Assembly (NCBI RefSeq): GCF_009856295.1
Contig: NZ_WMEU01000004.1
Location: 186,001-250,000 of the forward strand
Length of the DNA stretch: 64,000 bases
DNA from: Pontibacillus yanchengensis
Lineage (GTDB): Bacteria; Bacillota; Bacilli; Bacillales; BH030062
Direction of reading: 5' to 3'
Shown: positions 17,216 through 26,459 of the stretch, one piece after another
Position numbering within the stretch: the first letter of the stretch is position 1
Layout of the letters: each line of letters opens with the position of its first letter
The notes under the pieces: generated by a model
Databases searched by the model: none
Told to the model about the DNA's origin: nothing
Seen by the model: only the letters and a program-made list of their open reading frames with translations
Translations under genes and position numbers: made by a program

Positions 17216-18625
17216 ATGAAAAAGAAAGTAGGATCGTTGCTTACGGGGAGTTTGTTGTTAGCCAGTCCTGTGTACGCCGAAACAAGTGGACCTTCCATTG
17301 AATCATTAAGTGCTTCTATGGATATGGTTTGGATAATGGTCGCTGCCTTTTTGGTTTTCTTCATGCATGCCGGCTTTGCAATGGTAGAAGCAGGCTTCAC
17401 TAGATCGAAGAATGCATTAAATATCTTAATGAAAAACTTCCTTACTATGTCAGTCGCCTCTATTTTATATTTTCTAGTTGGTTATGCATTTATGTTTGGT
17501 TCTTCAGCAGGAGGCTTTATTGGAACGGACGGATTCATGTTAACTGGTTATGAGGATCAAGTTGGTTTCTTCGCATTTCAGGCAGTTTTTGCGGCAACAT
17601 GTGCCACTATTATTTCAGGAGCAGTGGCAGAAAGAATGAAGCTAGGTGCTTATATTCTACTAACTGTACTTATGACAGGATTCATCTATCCAGTTGTTGG
17701 GCACTGGATTTGGGGTAGTGGTTGGTTAGCTAGTTTAGGCTTTACGGACTTTGCTGGTTCAACAGTTGTTCACCTAACTGGAGCTTTAGGAGCTGTAGTA
17801 GCTGTTGCTGTTCTAGGTAGTCGTATTGGTAAGTATTCCAAAGGCAAAGCTAATGTTATCCCAGGACATAACATACCAATTGGTGCACTAGGGGTATTCA
17901 TTCTTTGGTTCGGTTGGTTTGGATTTAATGGTGGAAGTACATTAGCAGCGGATCCTTCTCTTATTCCTCATGTTGTTTCTACGACGTTATTAGCAGCATC
18001 CGCAGGTGTCATTGGCTCTGCATTATACTCTTATATGAAGTACCAACGCGTTGATGCTTCCTTAACCTTGAACGGAGCATTAGGTGGACTTGTCGGAATC
18101 ACAGCTGGTACTGCTGCTGTATCTTTAGGTGGTGCAATCATTATCGGGATTATTGCAGGTGTTATCTTAGTAGAAGCAGTTACATTAATCGATCAACGCT
18201 TCAAACTAGATGATCCTGTTGGCGCAATTGCTGTTCATGGTATCTGTGGTGTCTGGGGTACGCTTGCAGTTGGTTTATTCGCGATGGAAGGTGGCCTATT
18301 TTACGGAGGTGGAGTATCACTCTTAGGCATTCAGGCAGTTGGTATTGCAGCTGTTATGGCTTGGACGATGGGCTCTGTCGGTCTTTCTCTATTCATCGTT
18401 ACTAGAATTACATCCATCCGTGTAAGCCGTGAAGAAGAAATCTCAGGACTTGATTTCACCGAACACGGATCTCGAGCATACGAATCTTCTGGTAGTATCT
18501 TTAATGAAAACAATCCTGAAGATAATGGTGAATTTGGTGTAGGATTACTAGAACGGTTAAATGAAGTGAGCAAAAGTAAAGACAAGCCAAAAAGACCTAC
18601 AAAGCCTAAAACAGAAGTGAATTAA
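17216..18625 (+). CDS. amtB: Ammonium transporter AmtB/NrgA
   Basis: 469 residues. An N-terminal signal-like segment (MKKKVGSLLTGSLLLASPVYA) is followed by the eleven-helix Amt core: FFMHAGFAMVEAGFTRSKNA, VGHWIWGSGWLASLGFTDFA (substrate vestibule), VVHLTGALGA with the first pore histidine, ILWFGWFGFNGG and AVHGICGVWGTLAVG with the second histidine. A hydrophilic 50-residue tail ends the protein. ATG 17216 is 10 nt from GGAGG; ATG 17207 is too close to it. Imports ammonium under TnrA control with GlnK as gate. Confidence 0.94.
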   Translation: MKKKVGSLLTGSLLLASPVYAETSGPSIESLSASMDMVWIMVAAFLVFFMHAGFAMVEAGFTRSKNALNILMKNFLTMSVASILYFLVGYAFMFGSSAGGFIGTDGFMLTGYEDQVGFFAFQAVFAATCATIISGAVAERMKLGAYILLTVLMTGFIYPVVGHWIWGSGWLASLGFTDFAGSTVVHLTGALGAVVAVAVLGSRIGKYSKGKANVIPGHNIPIGALGVFILWFGWFGFNGGSTLAADPSLIPHVVSTTLLAASAGVIGSALYSYMKYQRVDASLTLNGALGGLVGITAGTAAVSLGGAIIIGIIAGVILVEAVTLIDQRFKLDDPVGAIAVHGICGVWGTLAVGLFAMEGGLFYGGGVSLLGIQAVGIAAVMAWTMGSVGLSLFIVTRITSIRVSREEEISGLDFTEHGSRAYESSGSIFNENNPEDNGEFGVGLLERLNEVSKSKDKPKRPTKPKTEVN

Positions 18626-18653
18626 TCTGTTGAGGTAATGAACACCATGATTT

Positions 18654-18690
18654 ACACGGGATTTCTACTATAGAAATCCCGTGTTTTTTA
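18654..18690 (+). terminator. Terminator of the glnK-amtB operon
   Basis: acacgggatttct / agaaatcccgtgt with TTTTTTA tail. Confidence 0.93.
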
Positions 18691-18727
18691 ATGAGACGAG
18701 GAACCTGTCCCCTCTGTTCAAGTAATT

Positions 18728-18763
18728 AAAAAACACAGGAGCAAAAAAGCCCTGTGTTTTTTT
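18728..18763. terminator. Bidirectional terminator between amtB and the DinB-like gene
   Basis: aaaaaacacagg / cctgtgttttttt, T-rich on both strands, so it also ends the leftward gene at 18774. Confidence 0.85.
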
Positions 18764-18773
18764 ATGTCCACTT

Positions 18774-19256
18774 TTATGATTTCTCTATCCCCTGCGCTCG
18801 TTTTAAACTTGTAATCGCTCCTTGATGAAGTCCTTCATGCCAGTTTGAAAACGTAAAGAGCTCCCCTAATGTTGAGAATTCCATGATAGAACCTAACGTA
18901 AAAGGTGTTTCTCGTTCTTCTTCAAGACGTCCTTGATAGTGCGTACGCATGGCTTCAACCTGTTGAGACAAGTGCATGCGGAGTTCATCCAGAGAAGGTG
19001 GGTCTGTTTGCCAATCTATTGGGCTTGTACGAGCGTTAAATAAGTCAATGTAATGGGATGGAATTTCTTTCTCTTTTTGAAGAAAGCCAGCTAGTAAGTT
19101 CTCGTGGTTAACCAATATGTGTCCGAAGTTCCATCGAATTGAATTGTTAAATCCTTCAGGTATGACATCGGCCTGATCTTCTGTCGTTGCTTCTAAGGCT
19201 TTTAGGGTACGTGTTCGAACAAATTCCATCTGTTTAAAGATCATCTCTTCCTTCAA
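18774..19256 (-). CDS. DinB-superfamily protein, paralog 1
   Basis: 160 residues of the DinB/YfiT-like four-helix bundle. SIRWNFGHILVNHENLLAGF and FSNWHEGLHQGAITSLKR carry the three histidines that bind a metal in the family (GHI, HEGLH, QG). Family members include damage-inducible and thiol-S-transferase proteins; the reaction here is not known. The start is TTG 19256, supported by AGGAGG 6 nt upstream; the ATG four codons inside has only a poor site. About 55% of residues look shared with the paralog at 32815 by eye. Confidence 0.85.
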   Translation of the reverse strand: MKEEMIFKQMEFVRTRTLKALEATTEDQADVIPEGFNNSIRWNFGHILVNHENLLAGFLQKEKEIPSHYIDLFNARTSPIDWQTDPPSLDELRMHLSQQVEAMRTHYQGRLEEERETPFTLGSIMEFSTLGELFTFSNWHEGLHQGAITSLKRAQGIEKS

Positions 19257-19295
19257 TGTTAACCTCCTACAGTAATACCTAAAAATGCTACTAAA

Positions 19296-19322
19296 TAGAG
19301 GTTAACATTTGTTAACCTCTAT
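19296..19322 (-). terminator. Hairpin after cysK
   Basis: atagaggttaac / gttaacctctat, perfect stem with 3-nt loop; the T-tract is short. Confidence 0.5.
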
Positions 19323-19328
19323 CATCCA

Positions 19329-20264
19329 TTATTCGTTAAATCGAAATAAATCACCAGAAAGATAGCGCTCGCCTGTGTCAGGTGCAATAACAACAACAAC
19401 TTCACCTGGTTCTTTGCGTTTGGCCACTTCCATAGCAGCATAGCAAGCTGCTCCAGCAGAAGGGCCGACTAAAATGCCTTCCTCTCGAGCCAAGCGTCGT
19501 GTAATATCGTAGGCAATCTCATCTGATATTTTGAAAATCTCATCATATACATCTTGATTTAAAATCTCAGGGATAAATCCAGGACTTGTTCCGACAAGCT
19601 TATGCTTCCCGGGTTTCCCTCCAGATAGAACTGGCGAGCCTTCTGGTTCAACCACATGAACGGATACATCCTTGTAATGCTCTTTTAAGGTTTCTCCTGT
19701 ACCAGTCACAGTACCACCTGTACCAGCAGTGGAGACAAATGCTGCCAATGGTTTACCTAATTCATCCATTGCTTCAATGATTTCCGTAGCAGTCGAGTTA
19801 CGATGAGCGTCAGGATTAGCTGTATTTTTGAACTGCATAGGAATGAAACTCTCTGGAATCTCTTTTGCCAATTCCTCAGCACGCTTAATAGCACCAGGCA
19901 TTTTATCGGCACCGGGAGTTAGCTCAACCTCAGCACCATAGGCTTTTAATAAGTTGATTCGTTCTTGTGTCATTGTATCTGGCATCACTAGAATAGAACG
20001 GTATCCACGAGCTGCTGCATTCATTGCAAGTCCGATGCCTGTATTTCCGCTAGTTGGCTCAATGATGGTAGATCCTTCTTTTAAGTCGCCAGATTTCTCG
20101 GCCTCAACCATCATATTATAAGCGGCACGGTCTTTCACGCTTCCACTAGGGTTAAACATTTCTAGCTTCACATATACATCTGCACCACCTTCAGGGTTGA
20201 TGCGATTTAATTTAACTAGTGGAGTATCTCCAATTAACTCTGCCATATTGTTTACAACACGCAT
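19329..20264 (-). CDS. cysK: Cysteine synthase (O-acetylserine sulfhydrylase)
   Basis: 311 residues. NPSGSVKDRAAYNMM holds the PLP-binding lysine, EPTSGNTGIGLA the substrate loop, GTGGTVTGTGETLK the phosphate cradle, and GPSAGA the C-terminal serine site that hydrogen-bonds the pyridine. Makes L-cysteine from O-acetylserine and sulfide in the cytoplasm. GGGAGTGA precedes ATG. Monocistronic. Confidence 0.94.
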   Translation of the reverse strand: MRVVNNMAELIGDTPLVKLNRINPEGGADVYVKLEMFNPSGSVKDRAAYNMMVEAEKSGDLKEGSTIIEPTSGNTGIGLAMNAAARGYRSILVMPDTMTQERINLLKAYGAEVELTPGADKMPGAIKRAEELAKEIPESFIPMQFKNTANPDAHRNSTATEIIEAMDELGKPLAAFVSTAGTGGTVTGTGETLKEHYKDVSVHVVEPEGSPVLSGGKPGKHKLVGTSPGFIPEILNQDVYDEIFKISDEIAYDITRRLAREEGILVGPSAGAACYAAMEVAKRKEPGEVVVVIAPDTGERYLSGDLFRFNE

Positions 20265-20410
20265 GATGTCACTCCCTACATTACCTCGTTTCTTATAATT
20301 TTAACATAAACCCCTTAGAGTACTCATGTTTTAGACTTTTTTTGAACGTTAGGATCTAGATATATATATAGCAGTAATCCCTCACAATTGAAAAATCTCT
20401 GTTACAATAA

Positions 20411-20425
20411 ACGTAAACGCTTACA
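20411..20425 (+). promoter_or_regulatory. cre-like sequence
   Basis: ACGTAAACGCTTACA differs from the CcpA consensus WTGNAANCGNWNNCW at one position. It lies 19 bp before the start codon of the gene at 20444, a position for repression. Confidence 0.4.
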
Positions 20426-20443
20426 ATAATAGGGGGTTATTAG

Positions 20444-20890
20444 ATGACGTGGACTCCAGAGACTGCTTATGACGCTATGAAAGAGATATATACAGATGAT
20501 GTGATGCAAGAAGAGAAACGGCGAGTGTTTCAACAAGTGTATCGGCATCTATATGAGCACTTAGAGGATTTAGCTGCAAAGGATGCAGTCAAACAAGAGG
20601 TCGAGGATCGTATGCAACTATATAAAGCATACACCTTTATGCCAGGAGACAACTTATTTCAATCAATGCGCTACGTATTTCTACTTGCGAGGGGAGAAAA
20701 AGAGCGAGATAGAGCTGTTACCCAGCAACATCTGCAAAGAATTTACCGTGCACTATTTTCGGCTGCGGGGCTAAAAAATCCAGTTATTCCAGATTCGTTT
20801 TGGGAAACACCGCTAGGAGTGAGTTGTTTAGTAGCTGACAAAGGAATAGAGGCTGTGTATCCTATTTTAGATGAAATGGAAATCAGTTAG
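20444..20890 (+). CDS. Hypothetical alpha-helical protein
   Basis: 148 residues, predicted almost fully helical, charged, with no membrane segment or known motif that I recognise. GGGGGTTA precedes the ATG. Own terminator. Codon use and ribosome site support a real gene. Confidence 0.65.
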   Translation: MTWTPETAYDAMKEIYTDDVMQEEKRRVFQQVYRHLYEHLEDLAAKDAVKQEVEDRMQLYKAYTFMPGDNLFQSMRYVFLLARGEKERDRAVTQQHLQRIYRALFSAAGLKNPVIPDSFWETPLGVSCLVADKGIEAVYPILDEMEIS

Positions 20891-20893
20891 TGA

Positions 20894-20937
20894 GATCCCC
20901 CCTCTTCCAATGTTGGAGAGGGGGATGACTTTATTTT
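20894..20937 (+). terminator. Terminator
   Basis: atcccccctcttccaa / ttggagagggggat followed by a T-rich stretch. Confidence 0.88.
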
Positions 20938-20939
20938 AA

Positions 20940-21165
20940 AGTAAAGAAAGTTCTGGCTCTTACATGTCCAGCTCCAGTGCCCAGCGACTAGCCCTCCTTA
21001 CGATAAGTCAACATCGGATCGCTACCGCTCTCCGTGTATCCTTTATCTCCTCCGGAAAGAAGCTCGATTAAAATCGCTGCATCACGTAGCATTATTGAAC
21101 CAACCCACGTCCTGTGTGCAACAGTTTATACGTCGCTAGCAGGGCGCTTGCGCCTTTCTTTAATA
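20940..21165 (+). repeat. Intergenic repeat element, copy 7
   Basis: Near full length; lacks about 15 bp after ctagc. Blocks agctccagtgcccagcgact, cgataagtcaacatcggatc, tcctttatctcc, ctcgattaaaatcgctgcat, hairpin gctgcatcacgtagc, cccacgtcctgtgtg, right end tacgtcgctagcagggcgct. Its last bases overlap the stop codon of the leftward gene at 21160. Confidence 0.9.
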
Positions 21166-22773
21166 AGCAGCAATCGTGCCGTCTGTTCGTGATTCTGTAC
21201 CACCATATAAGGTGCCAGTATTAGGATCACGCCAAATGATTTGTCCCCTTCCGAATGATCCTGTTTCAAGCTCAACTTGAATGTGATGCCCTTTTCGAGT
21301 AAGGGCTTCTGCAATATGAGATGGAAATGTTGGTTCGACAATGATTTTTTTCTTCTCTAGCCATTGCCAGCGTGGTGCATCTAGAGCTGATTGTGGATTC
21401 ATATTGAAATCGATCGTATTCATCATGACTTGAAGGTGTCCCTGCGGTTGCATAAATCCACCCATCACACCAAAAGGTCCAACAGCCTCATTTCCTTTGG
21501 TTAGGAACCCTGGTATTATCGTATGGTAGGTGCGTTTCCCGCCAGCTAATGCATTGTCATGGTGGGGATTTAAAGAGAAACTATGACCTCTGTTTTGAAG
21601 AGCGATACCTGTTCCTGGCACGACCAATCCAGAGCCAAATCCCATGTAATTGCTCTGAATAAAAGAGACCATATTTCCTTCGTTGTCTGCTGTTGCTAGA
21701 TAAACGGTTCCGCCTTTTGGTGGAGTACCAGCTTCAGGTGTAATGGCGTTATGCCCTATAAGTTTCCTTCTTTCCTCTGCATATTCTTCAGACAGTAATC
21801 TCTTAACGGATACAGACATGTTCATTTCCTCGGTAATATATGATTTTCCATCCGTAAAGGCGAGTTTCATTGCTTCCATTTGTTTATGATACGTATCAAC
21901 TGACTCTTTTTCGGTAATCTCATATCCTTTTAAGATATTTAAGGCTTGTAACGCAATTAGTCCTTGTCCGTTTGGTGGAATCTCCCAAACATCATAACCT
22001 TTATATTGTATGGATATCGGATCTACCCACTCAGGAGAGTAGTTTGCTAGGTCTTCTTTCAGTAAATAACCACCATATTGCTCGGAAAAAGAGGCAATTT
22101 GATCTGCTATATCGCCTTTATAAAAAGCTACCCCCTTTGTATTTGCGATGGACTGCAATGTTTGAGCCATATCAGCAGAACCCCATACTTCTCCTACGTA
22201 TGGTGCCCTGCCATTCGGAGCAAATGTTTCGAACCATGATGTAAAGGCTTCGTTAGTAAGCTTTTGACGGAAAGCTTCGTAAGTCGCTCTCCAAAACTTT
22301 CCTAATGTTGGGGAAATTGGGAAGCCTTTTTCAGCGTAGTGTATGGCAGGTTCTAATAGGTCTTTAAACGATAAATTACCAAAGCGATCAGATAGCTCTG
22401 CCCAAGCTGAAGGAACTCCCGGAACAGTGACAGGCACCCATCCATGTGTGGGCATTTCATCATACCCTTGAGCTTTTACTTTATCAATAGAAATAGACTG
22501 TGGAGCAGGCCCGCTTCCGTTTAAACCATGTAGTTTTCCTTTCGTCCAAACCAAGGCGAAGGCATCCCCACCGATTCCATTTGAAGTAGGTTCAACGACT
22601 GTTAATGTAGCTGCTGCAGCAATTGCAGCATCAATTGCGTTGCCTCCTTTTTTCATCATGTCTAGACCAACCTGAGCGGCTAGTGGTTGGGAAGTGGCCA
22701 CCATGCCTTGGTTAGCAACGGTTGTTGTACGCTTTGAATGATACGGGGAATACAATGAATCAAATTGAAGCAT
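21160..22773 (-). CDS. ywrD: Gamma-glutamyltransferase family hydrolase (YwrD-like)
   Basis: 537 residues, N-terminal nucleophile fold. GGNAIDAAIAAAATLTVVEP opens the large subunit; the autocleavage threonine is in PPKGGTVYLATADNEGN (about residue 355), so the pro-enzyme would split into large and small subunits; GSGLVVPGTGIALQNRG and GGFMQPQGHLQVMMN follow. There is no signal peptide, unlike secreted GGT, matching the cytoplasmic YwrD type. GAGAGGAG precedes ATG 22773. The substrate is uncertain: gamma-glutamyl peptides or a cephalosporin-acylase-like amide. Confidence 0.85.
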   Translation of the reverse strand: MLQFDSLYSPYHSKRTTTVANQGMVATSQPLAAQVGLDMMKKGGNAIDAAIAAAATLTVVEPTSNGIGGDAFALVWTKGKLHGLNGSGPAPQSISIDKVKAQGYDEMPTHGWVPVTVPGVPSAWAELSDRFGNLSFKDLLEPAIHYAEKGFPISPTLGKFWRATYEAFRQKLTNEAFTSWFETFAPNGRAPYVGEVWGSADMAQTLQSIANTKGVAFYKGDIADQIASFSEQYGGYLLKEDLANYSPEWVDPISIQYKGYDVWEIPPNGQGLIALQALNILKGYEITEKESVDTYHKQMEAMKLAFTDGKSYITEEMNMSVSVKRLLSEEYAEERRKLIGHNAITPEAGTPPKGGTVYLATADNEGNMVSFIQSNYMGFGSGLVVPGTGIALQNRGHSFSLNPHHDNALAGGKRTYHTIIPGFLTKGNEAVGPFGVMGGFMQPQGHLQVMMNTIDFNMNPQSALDAPRWQWLEKKKIIVEPTFPSHIAEALTRKGHHIQVELETGSFGRGQIIWRDPNTGTLYGGTESRTDGTIAAY

Positions 22774-22889
22774 GGAAAAAAACTCCTCTCGTTATGTAAA
22801 CATATGCTCCAATTATTATTCGATAATGAATGACAAAAGCCCTTGTTCTTTTAGAATTTGTTCTACTATAAAATATTTGGTTGTGTATA

Positions 22890-23125
22890 ATTTAAAAAGC
22901 TCTATAGAAGCCACGTCCAGCTCTAGCGCTCAGCGACTAGCAAACTTCCTGCACCTCCTTACGATAGTCAACATCGAATCGCTTGCGCTCTTCGTGTTTC
23001 CTTTATCTCAAAAGTATTTAGAGGAGGTTCGATTAAGACCGCTACATCACGTAGCAACATCGAAACAACCCACTTCCTGTGAATAGCGGTTTATACGTCG
23101 CTAACTGGGCACTTGCGCTTTTGTT
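22890..23125 (+). repeat. Intergenic repeat element, copy 8 (full length)
   Basis: Blocks agctctagcgctcagcgact, cgatagtcaacatcgaatcg, gtgtttcctttatctc, ggttcgattaagaccgctac, hairpin gctacatcacgtagc, then cccacttcctgtgaat and right end tacgtcgctaactgggcact. Lies between divergent genes. The rest of 22774-23296 is AT-rich; 23125-23250 probably carries the promoter of the glycosyltransferase gene but no clear match stands out. Confidence 0.9.
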
Positions 23126-23296
23126 CTTTTGAAATTGAACTTCATATATGTAGAGTATTATTTATATTTTTTGTTTGAAAATTTACAATTAATTGATATT
23201 AGCAACACATTGAATTTATATACTAAAAGCATAAATTCTCGTTAGGTCTAGGTGAAAGAAAATACGAATATGGACTCAGGAAAAGGGGGAATCCTG

Positions 23297-24439
23297 ATGA
23301 AGATCGCTATTTTTACCGATACGTTTACACCTCAGGTAAACGGAGTTACGCAGACATTTCAATTGTTTGTAGATTATCTAGATGAACAAGGTATGGAGTA
23401 TCGTTTATTTGTTCCCGAGACGAAGGAAGAAAATCTGTTCTCCAATCAAATCCACCGTTTTACAAGTGTACCTTTTTACTTGTACCCAGAGTGTCGTTTC
23501 TCATTTCCGAAGATGAGTCATATCCGCAGGCAGTTAGAGGAATTTCAGCCCGATTTAATCCATATCGCTACACCGTTCACTATTGGTTTAAGCGGCTTGT
23601 ATTATGGTAAAAAATTGAACATTCCAATTGTAGGCTCCTATCACACTCACTTTGACCGTTACTTAAGGTACTACGACCTACATTTTCTATCGAAATGGAT
23701 ATGGGAATATATGCGCTGGTTTCATCAATCGTTCCGAGCCACGTTTGTACCATCTGTAGAAACAAAACAAGAGCTTCTAAAACACGGTTTTCACGACGTT
23801 GGGATTTGGAGTCGTGGAGTGGATTGTAAAAAATTCAAACCACTTCAAGATGATGAACCTTTACGTTCTAGATACAATATAAAGGCTTCACATATTTTAT
23901 CCTATGTTGGCCGTCTTGCTCCTGAAAAAGATTTGCATACCCTGATGGAAGCGGCTGAACAACTCCCTGACCACATAAAAGATCAAGTACATTGGTTGAT
24001 TGTAGGAGATGGACCTACGGCTGATGAAATGAAGAAGCAAGCACCAGACAATATGAGTTTTACCGGGTATTTGAATGGAGAAGACCTTGCAGAAGTGTAC
24101 GGTGCTTCCAGTTTATTTGTTTTCCCTTCCACTACTGAAACATTCGGAAATGTCGTTTTGGAGGCGTTAGCTTGTGGAACCCCTGCGATAGGTGCAAGGG
24201 CAGGAGGAGTTCAGGAAATTATTTCTCATAATCAAACCGGATTTTTATGCAACCCAGGAGAAGTGGATGATTTTATTGCGTCCATATCCAATGCAGTCGA
24301 AAATGAAAGTAAATTAAAAAAGATGAGCTATGAAGCTAGAGAATATGCACTGAAGCGTTCATGGTCCTCTATTTTCGAGGATCTATTAGCTCAATATGAA
24401 AAAGCTATTCAAGTTGAAGAACGCTCTGTTGCTTTATAG
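23297..24439 (+). CDS. Glycosyltransferase, GT4 family
   Basis: 380 residues with a GT-B fold. The N-terminal domain starts MKIAIFTDTFTPQVNGVTQT and has IVGSYHTHFDRYLRYY; the C-terminal donor-binding domain has YVGRLAPEKDLHTLMEA, IVGDGP and PSTTETFGNVVLEALACGTP (the EX7E motif with both glutamates). Close in pattern to transferases acting on diacylglycerol or mannosyl acceptors. AAAAGGGGGA precedes ATG 23297. It sits 86 bp before a UDP-glucose dehydrogenase gene, so the likely joint task is a glucuronic-acid-containing glycolipid or surface glycan (inference). Confidence 0.88.
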   Translation: MKIAIFTDTFTPQVNGVTQTFQLFVDYLDEQGMEYRLFVPETKEENLFSNQIHRFTSVPFYLYPECRFSFPKMSHIRRQLEEFQPDLIHIATPFTIGLSGLYYGKKLNIPIVGSYHTHFDRYLRYYDLHFLSKWIWEYMRWFHQSFRATFVPSVETKQELLKHGFHDVGIWSRGVDCKKFKPLQDDEPLRSRYNIKASHILSYVGRLAPEKDLHTLMEAAEQLPDHIKDQVHWLIVGDGPTADEMKKQAPDNMSFTGYLNGEDLAEVYGASSLFVFPSTTETFGNVVLEALACGTPAIGARAGGVQEIISHNQTGFLCNPGEVDDFIASISNAVENESKLKKMSYEAREYALKRSWSSIFEDLLAQYEKAIQVEERSVAL

Positions 24440-24525
24440 GGTCATTATGATTTAACGTACCATATTATACAGGTCCATACGAGTAGTGTTATTTACTACA
24501 GATAGGAAAGGAACTGGTGAGTCTT

Positions 24526-25881
24526 ATGAAAAACATTGCTGTTGTAGGGACGGGATATGTTGGCTTAGTGACCGGCGTTTGTCTAGCGGATCTTGGCCAT
24601 CATGTCATTTGCATAGACGTAGACGAAGAAAAAGTAAGTCACATGCGCAAAGGATATTCCCCAATATATGAGCCACAATTAGAAGGTCTAATGAAAAAGA
24701 ACATAGAGGAGGGACGACTAACATTCACCACTAATCATGCATGGGGCATACCAAATATGGATGTTATTTTTCTTGCAGTTGGTACACCTCAGCAGCAAGA
24801 TGGATCTGCCGATTTAACGTATGTGCAACGAGCCGTGAATGATATTGCCCAGCATATTAATCGAGATGTCATTGTTGTTAATAAGAGTACGGTACCAGTG
24901 GGGACAAATGAAAGCATACAGCAGTATTTTAATCAACACGTGGGAGAGCTAGGGCGTGTGGATGTTGTATCGAATCCGGAATTTCTCCGGGAAGGTTCAG
25001 CTGTGTATGATATGTTTCATGGAGATCGAATTATCATTGGTGCAGAGAATGAGGGTGCAGCTTTACTAGTGGAAGAATTATATCGTCGATTGAAATTACC
25101 AGTAGTCAAAACGGACATTCGTAGTGCTGAGATGATTAAGTATGCGTCGAATGCATTTTTGGCTACAAAAATAAGCTTTATCAATGAAATCTCCTCCATT
25201 TGTGAGAAAGTCGGGGCAAATATAGAAGATGTGGCCTATGGGATGGGGAAAGATCGCAGAATAGGAACTCAATTTTTACAGGCCGGCATTGGATACGGAG
25301 GTTCTTGTTTCCCTAAAGACACAAATGCTCTTGTCCAAATTGCAGGGAATGTAGAGCATAAATTCGATTTACTTGAGTCGGTCATTCATGTAAATAATCG
25401 CCAACAAGTTTTACTTGTAAAAAAAGCAAAAGAACGATTCGGTTCATTGCACGGTAAAAGAGTGGCAATGCTTGGTTTGGCTTTTAAACCCAAAACAGAT
25501 GACATACGGGAATCTGCTTCTGTAGTGGTTGCAAATGAGCTTATTCAAGAAGGTGCCTATGTAACTGCTTATGACCCAATTGCCATGCCGAACGCATCTA
25601 AGGTTCTAAATGTTGAGTTTGCAAATTCTACAGCAGAAGCCCTACAAGATGCTGATGCGGCATTAATTATTACTGAGTGGGATGAATTCAAACAGCTTCC
25701 ATTGAGCACTTTTTCAGAACAAATGAGAGTGCCAATGGTTTTCGATGGACGAAACTGCTATACACTAGAAGCGATTCAAGAATCCTATTTAGAGTACCAT
25801 TCTATAGGACGCCCAGTAATAGGGGAAGTAGATTTACACAAGTTTGAATACACTCAAAATTATTTGAGTGAACATGGATAA
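24526..25881 (+). CDS. ugd: UDP-glucose 6-dehydrogenase
   Basis: 451 residues. NAD-binding VVGTGYVGLVTG at the N-terminus, NPEFLREGSAVYDM, KYASNAFLATKISFINE with the catalytic lysine, and GYGGSCFPKD with the catalytic cysteine. Oxidises UDP-glucose to UDP-glucuronate. GTG at 24517 with AAAGGAAC upstream is an alternative start that adds three residues; ATG 24526 matches the usual first residues of the family. Likely co-transcribed with the glycosyltransferase. Confidence 0.92.
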   Translation: MKNIAVVGTGYVGLVTGVCLADLGHHVICIDVDEEKVSHMRKGYSPIYEPQLEGLMKKNIEEGRLTFTTNHAWGIPNMDVIFLAVGTPQQQDGSADLTYVQRAVNDIAQHINRDVIVVNKSTVPVGTNESIQQYFNQHVGELGRVDVVSNPEFLREGSAVYDMFHGDRIIIGAENEGAALLVEELYRRLKLPVVKTDIRSAEMIKYASNAFLATKISFINEISSICEKVGANIEDVAYGMGKDRRIGTQFLQAGIGYGGSCFPKDTNALVQIAGNVEHKFDLLESVIHVNNRQQVLLVKKAKERFGSLHGKRVAMLGLAFKPKTDDIRESASVVVANELIQEGAYVTAYDPIAMPNASKVLNVEFANSTAEALQDADAALIITEWDEFKQLPLSTFSEQMRVPMVFDGRNCYTLEAIQESYLEYHSIGRPVIGEVDLHKFEYTQNYLSEHG

Positions 25882-25936
25882 ATTTTAATTATGAGGAAAT
25901 TGTCTAAGCGAATGTATACAATAATATTCATAAGTA

Positions 25937-25980
25937 ACGCAAAAAGAATTTTACTATAAATTCCTTTTGCGTTTTTCTTT
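25937..25980 (+). terminator. Terminator after ugd
   Basis: acgcaaaaagaattt / aaattccttttgcgt with TTTTTCTTTTT tail. Confidence 0.9.
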
Positions 25981-26094
25981 TTCACTCTCTTGTTTCAATT
26001 AAGAGGCATAATATTAGAGACTTGAAGTCGAGATAAATTTAGGTGAGAGGGATGTTTTCGTTGTGTGTATCAGAGAAAAGATTGGCCGAGAAAT

Positions 26095-26185
26095 AGCTCG
26101 CTTTCCAGTGGCTAGGGTCGTTGGACGTTGTAACACGATGTGACGATCTTAGTCGAACTTCCTCTGAAACCCTTCGTCTCCTCGG
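26095..26185 (-). repeat. Intergenic repeat element, inverted partial copy (copy 9)
   Basis: Read leftward it gives ggtttcagaggaagttcgac, taagatcgtcacatcgtgtt and acaacgtcc, which follows the core of the family (ttcag..aagttcgattaa, gctacatcacgtagcaacatc) with several changes. Ends are not recognisable. It forms the left part of the 855-bp non-coding stretch 25882-26737. Confidence 0.6.
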
Positions 26186-26194
26186 GCAAAAACA

Positions 26195-26420
26195 TGGGCT
26201 CTGGAGCGACTCTTCCTGCTTTCGGAGTAAGAATCGATATAGGGGTAAGAATTGGATTTTTGGAGCGACTCTTGCCCATTTTAGAGCGACTTTTACAAAA
26301 TAGGAGCACCGCTGTTTTGGTGGTGTGGTGCTGTGCTTCAGCCGGGCTGGAGCGGACACTAGTGGGAGGTTGCGAGCAAGTTTTCGGAAATTGGAGCGAT
26401 TTCTGAATATAGGAGAGACC
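26195..26420 (+). repeat. Array of degenerate GGAGCGACT words
   Basis: Between 26203 and 26420 the words ggagcgactctt (26203), ggagcgactctt (26262), agagcgactttta (26283), aggagcacc (26302), ggagcggacact (26349), ggagcgatttct (26392) and aggagagacc (26410) recur with 19-60 bp spacing, with cggagtaagaatcg and ggggtaagaattgg between the first two. No coding frame explains them. Origin unknown. Confidence 0.6.
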
Positions 26421-26459
26421 GCCCCAATTTCCCGGCCCATGTTTCCGTTCATCTCAACA

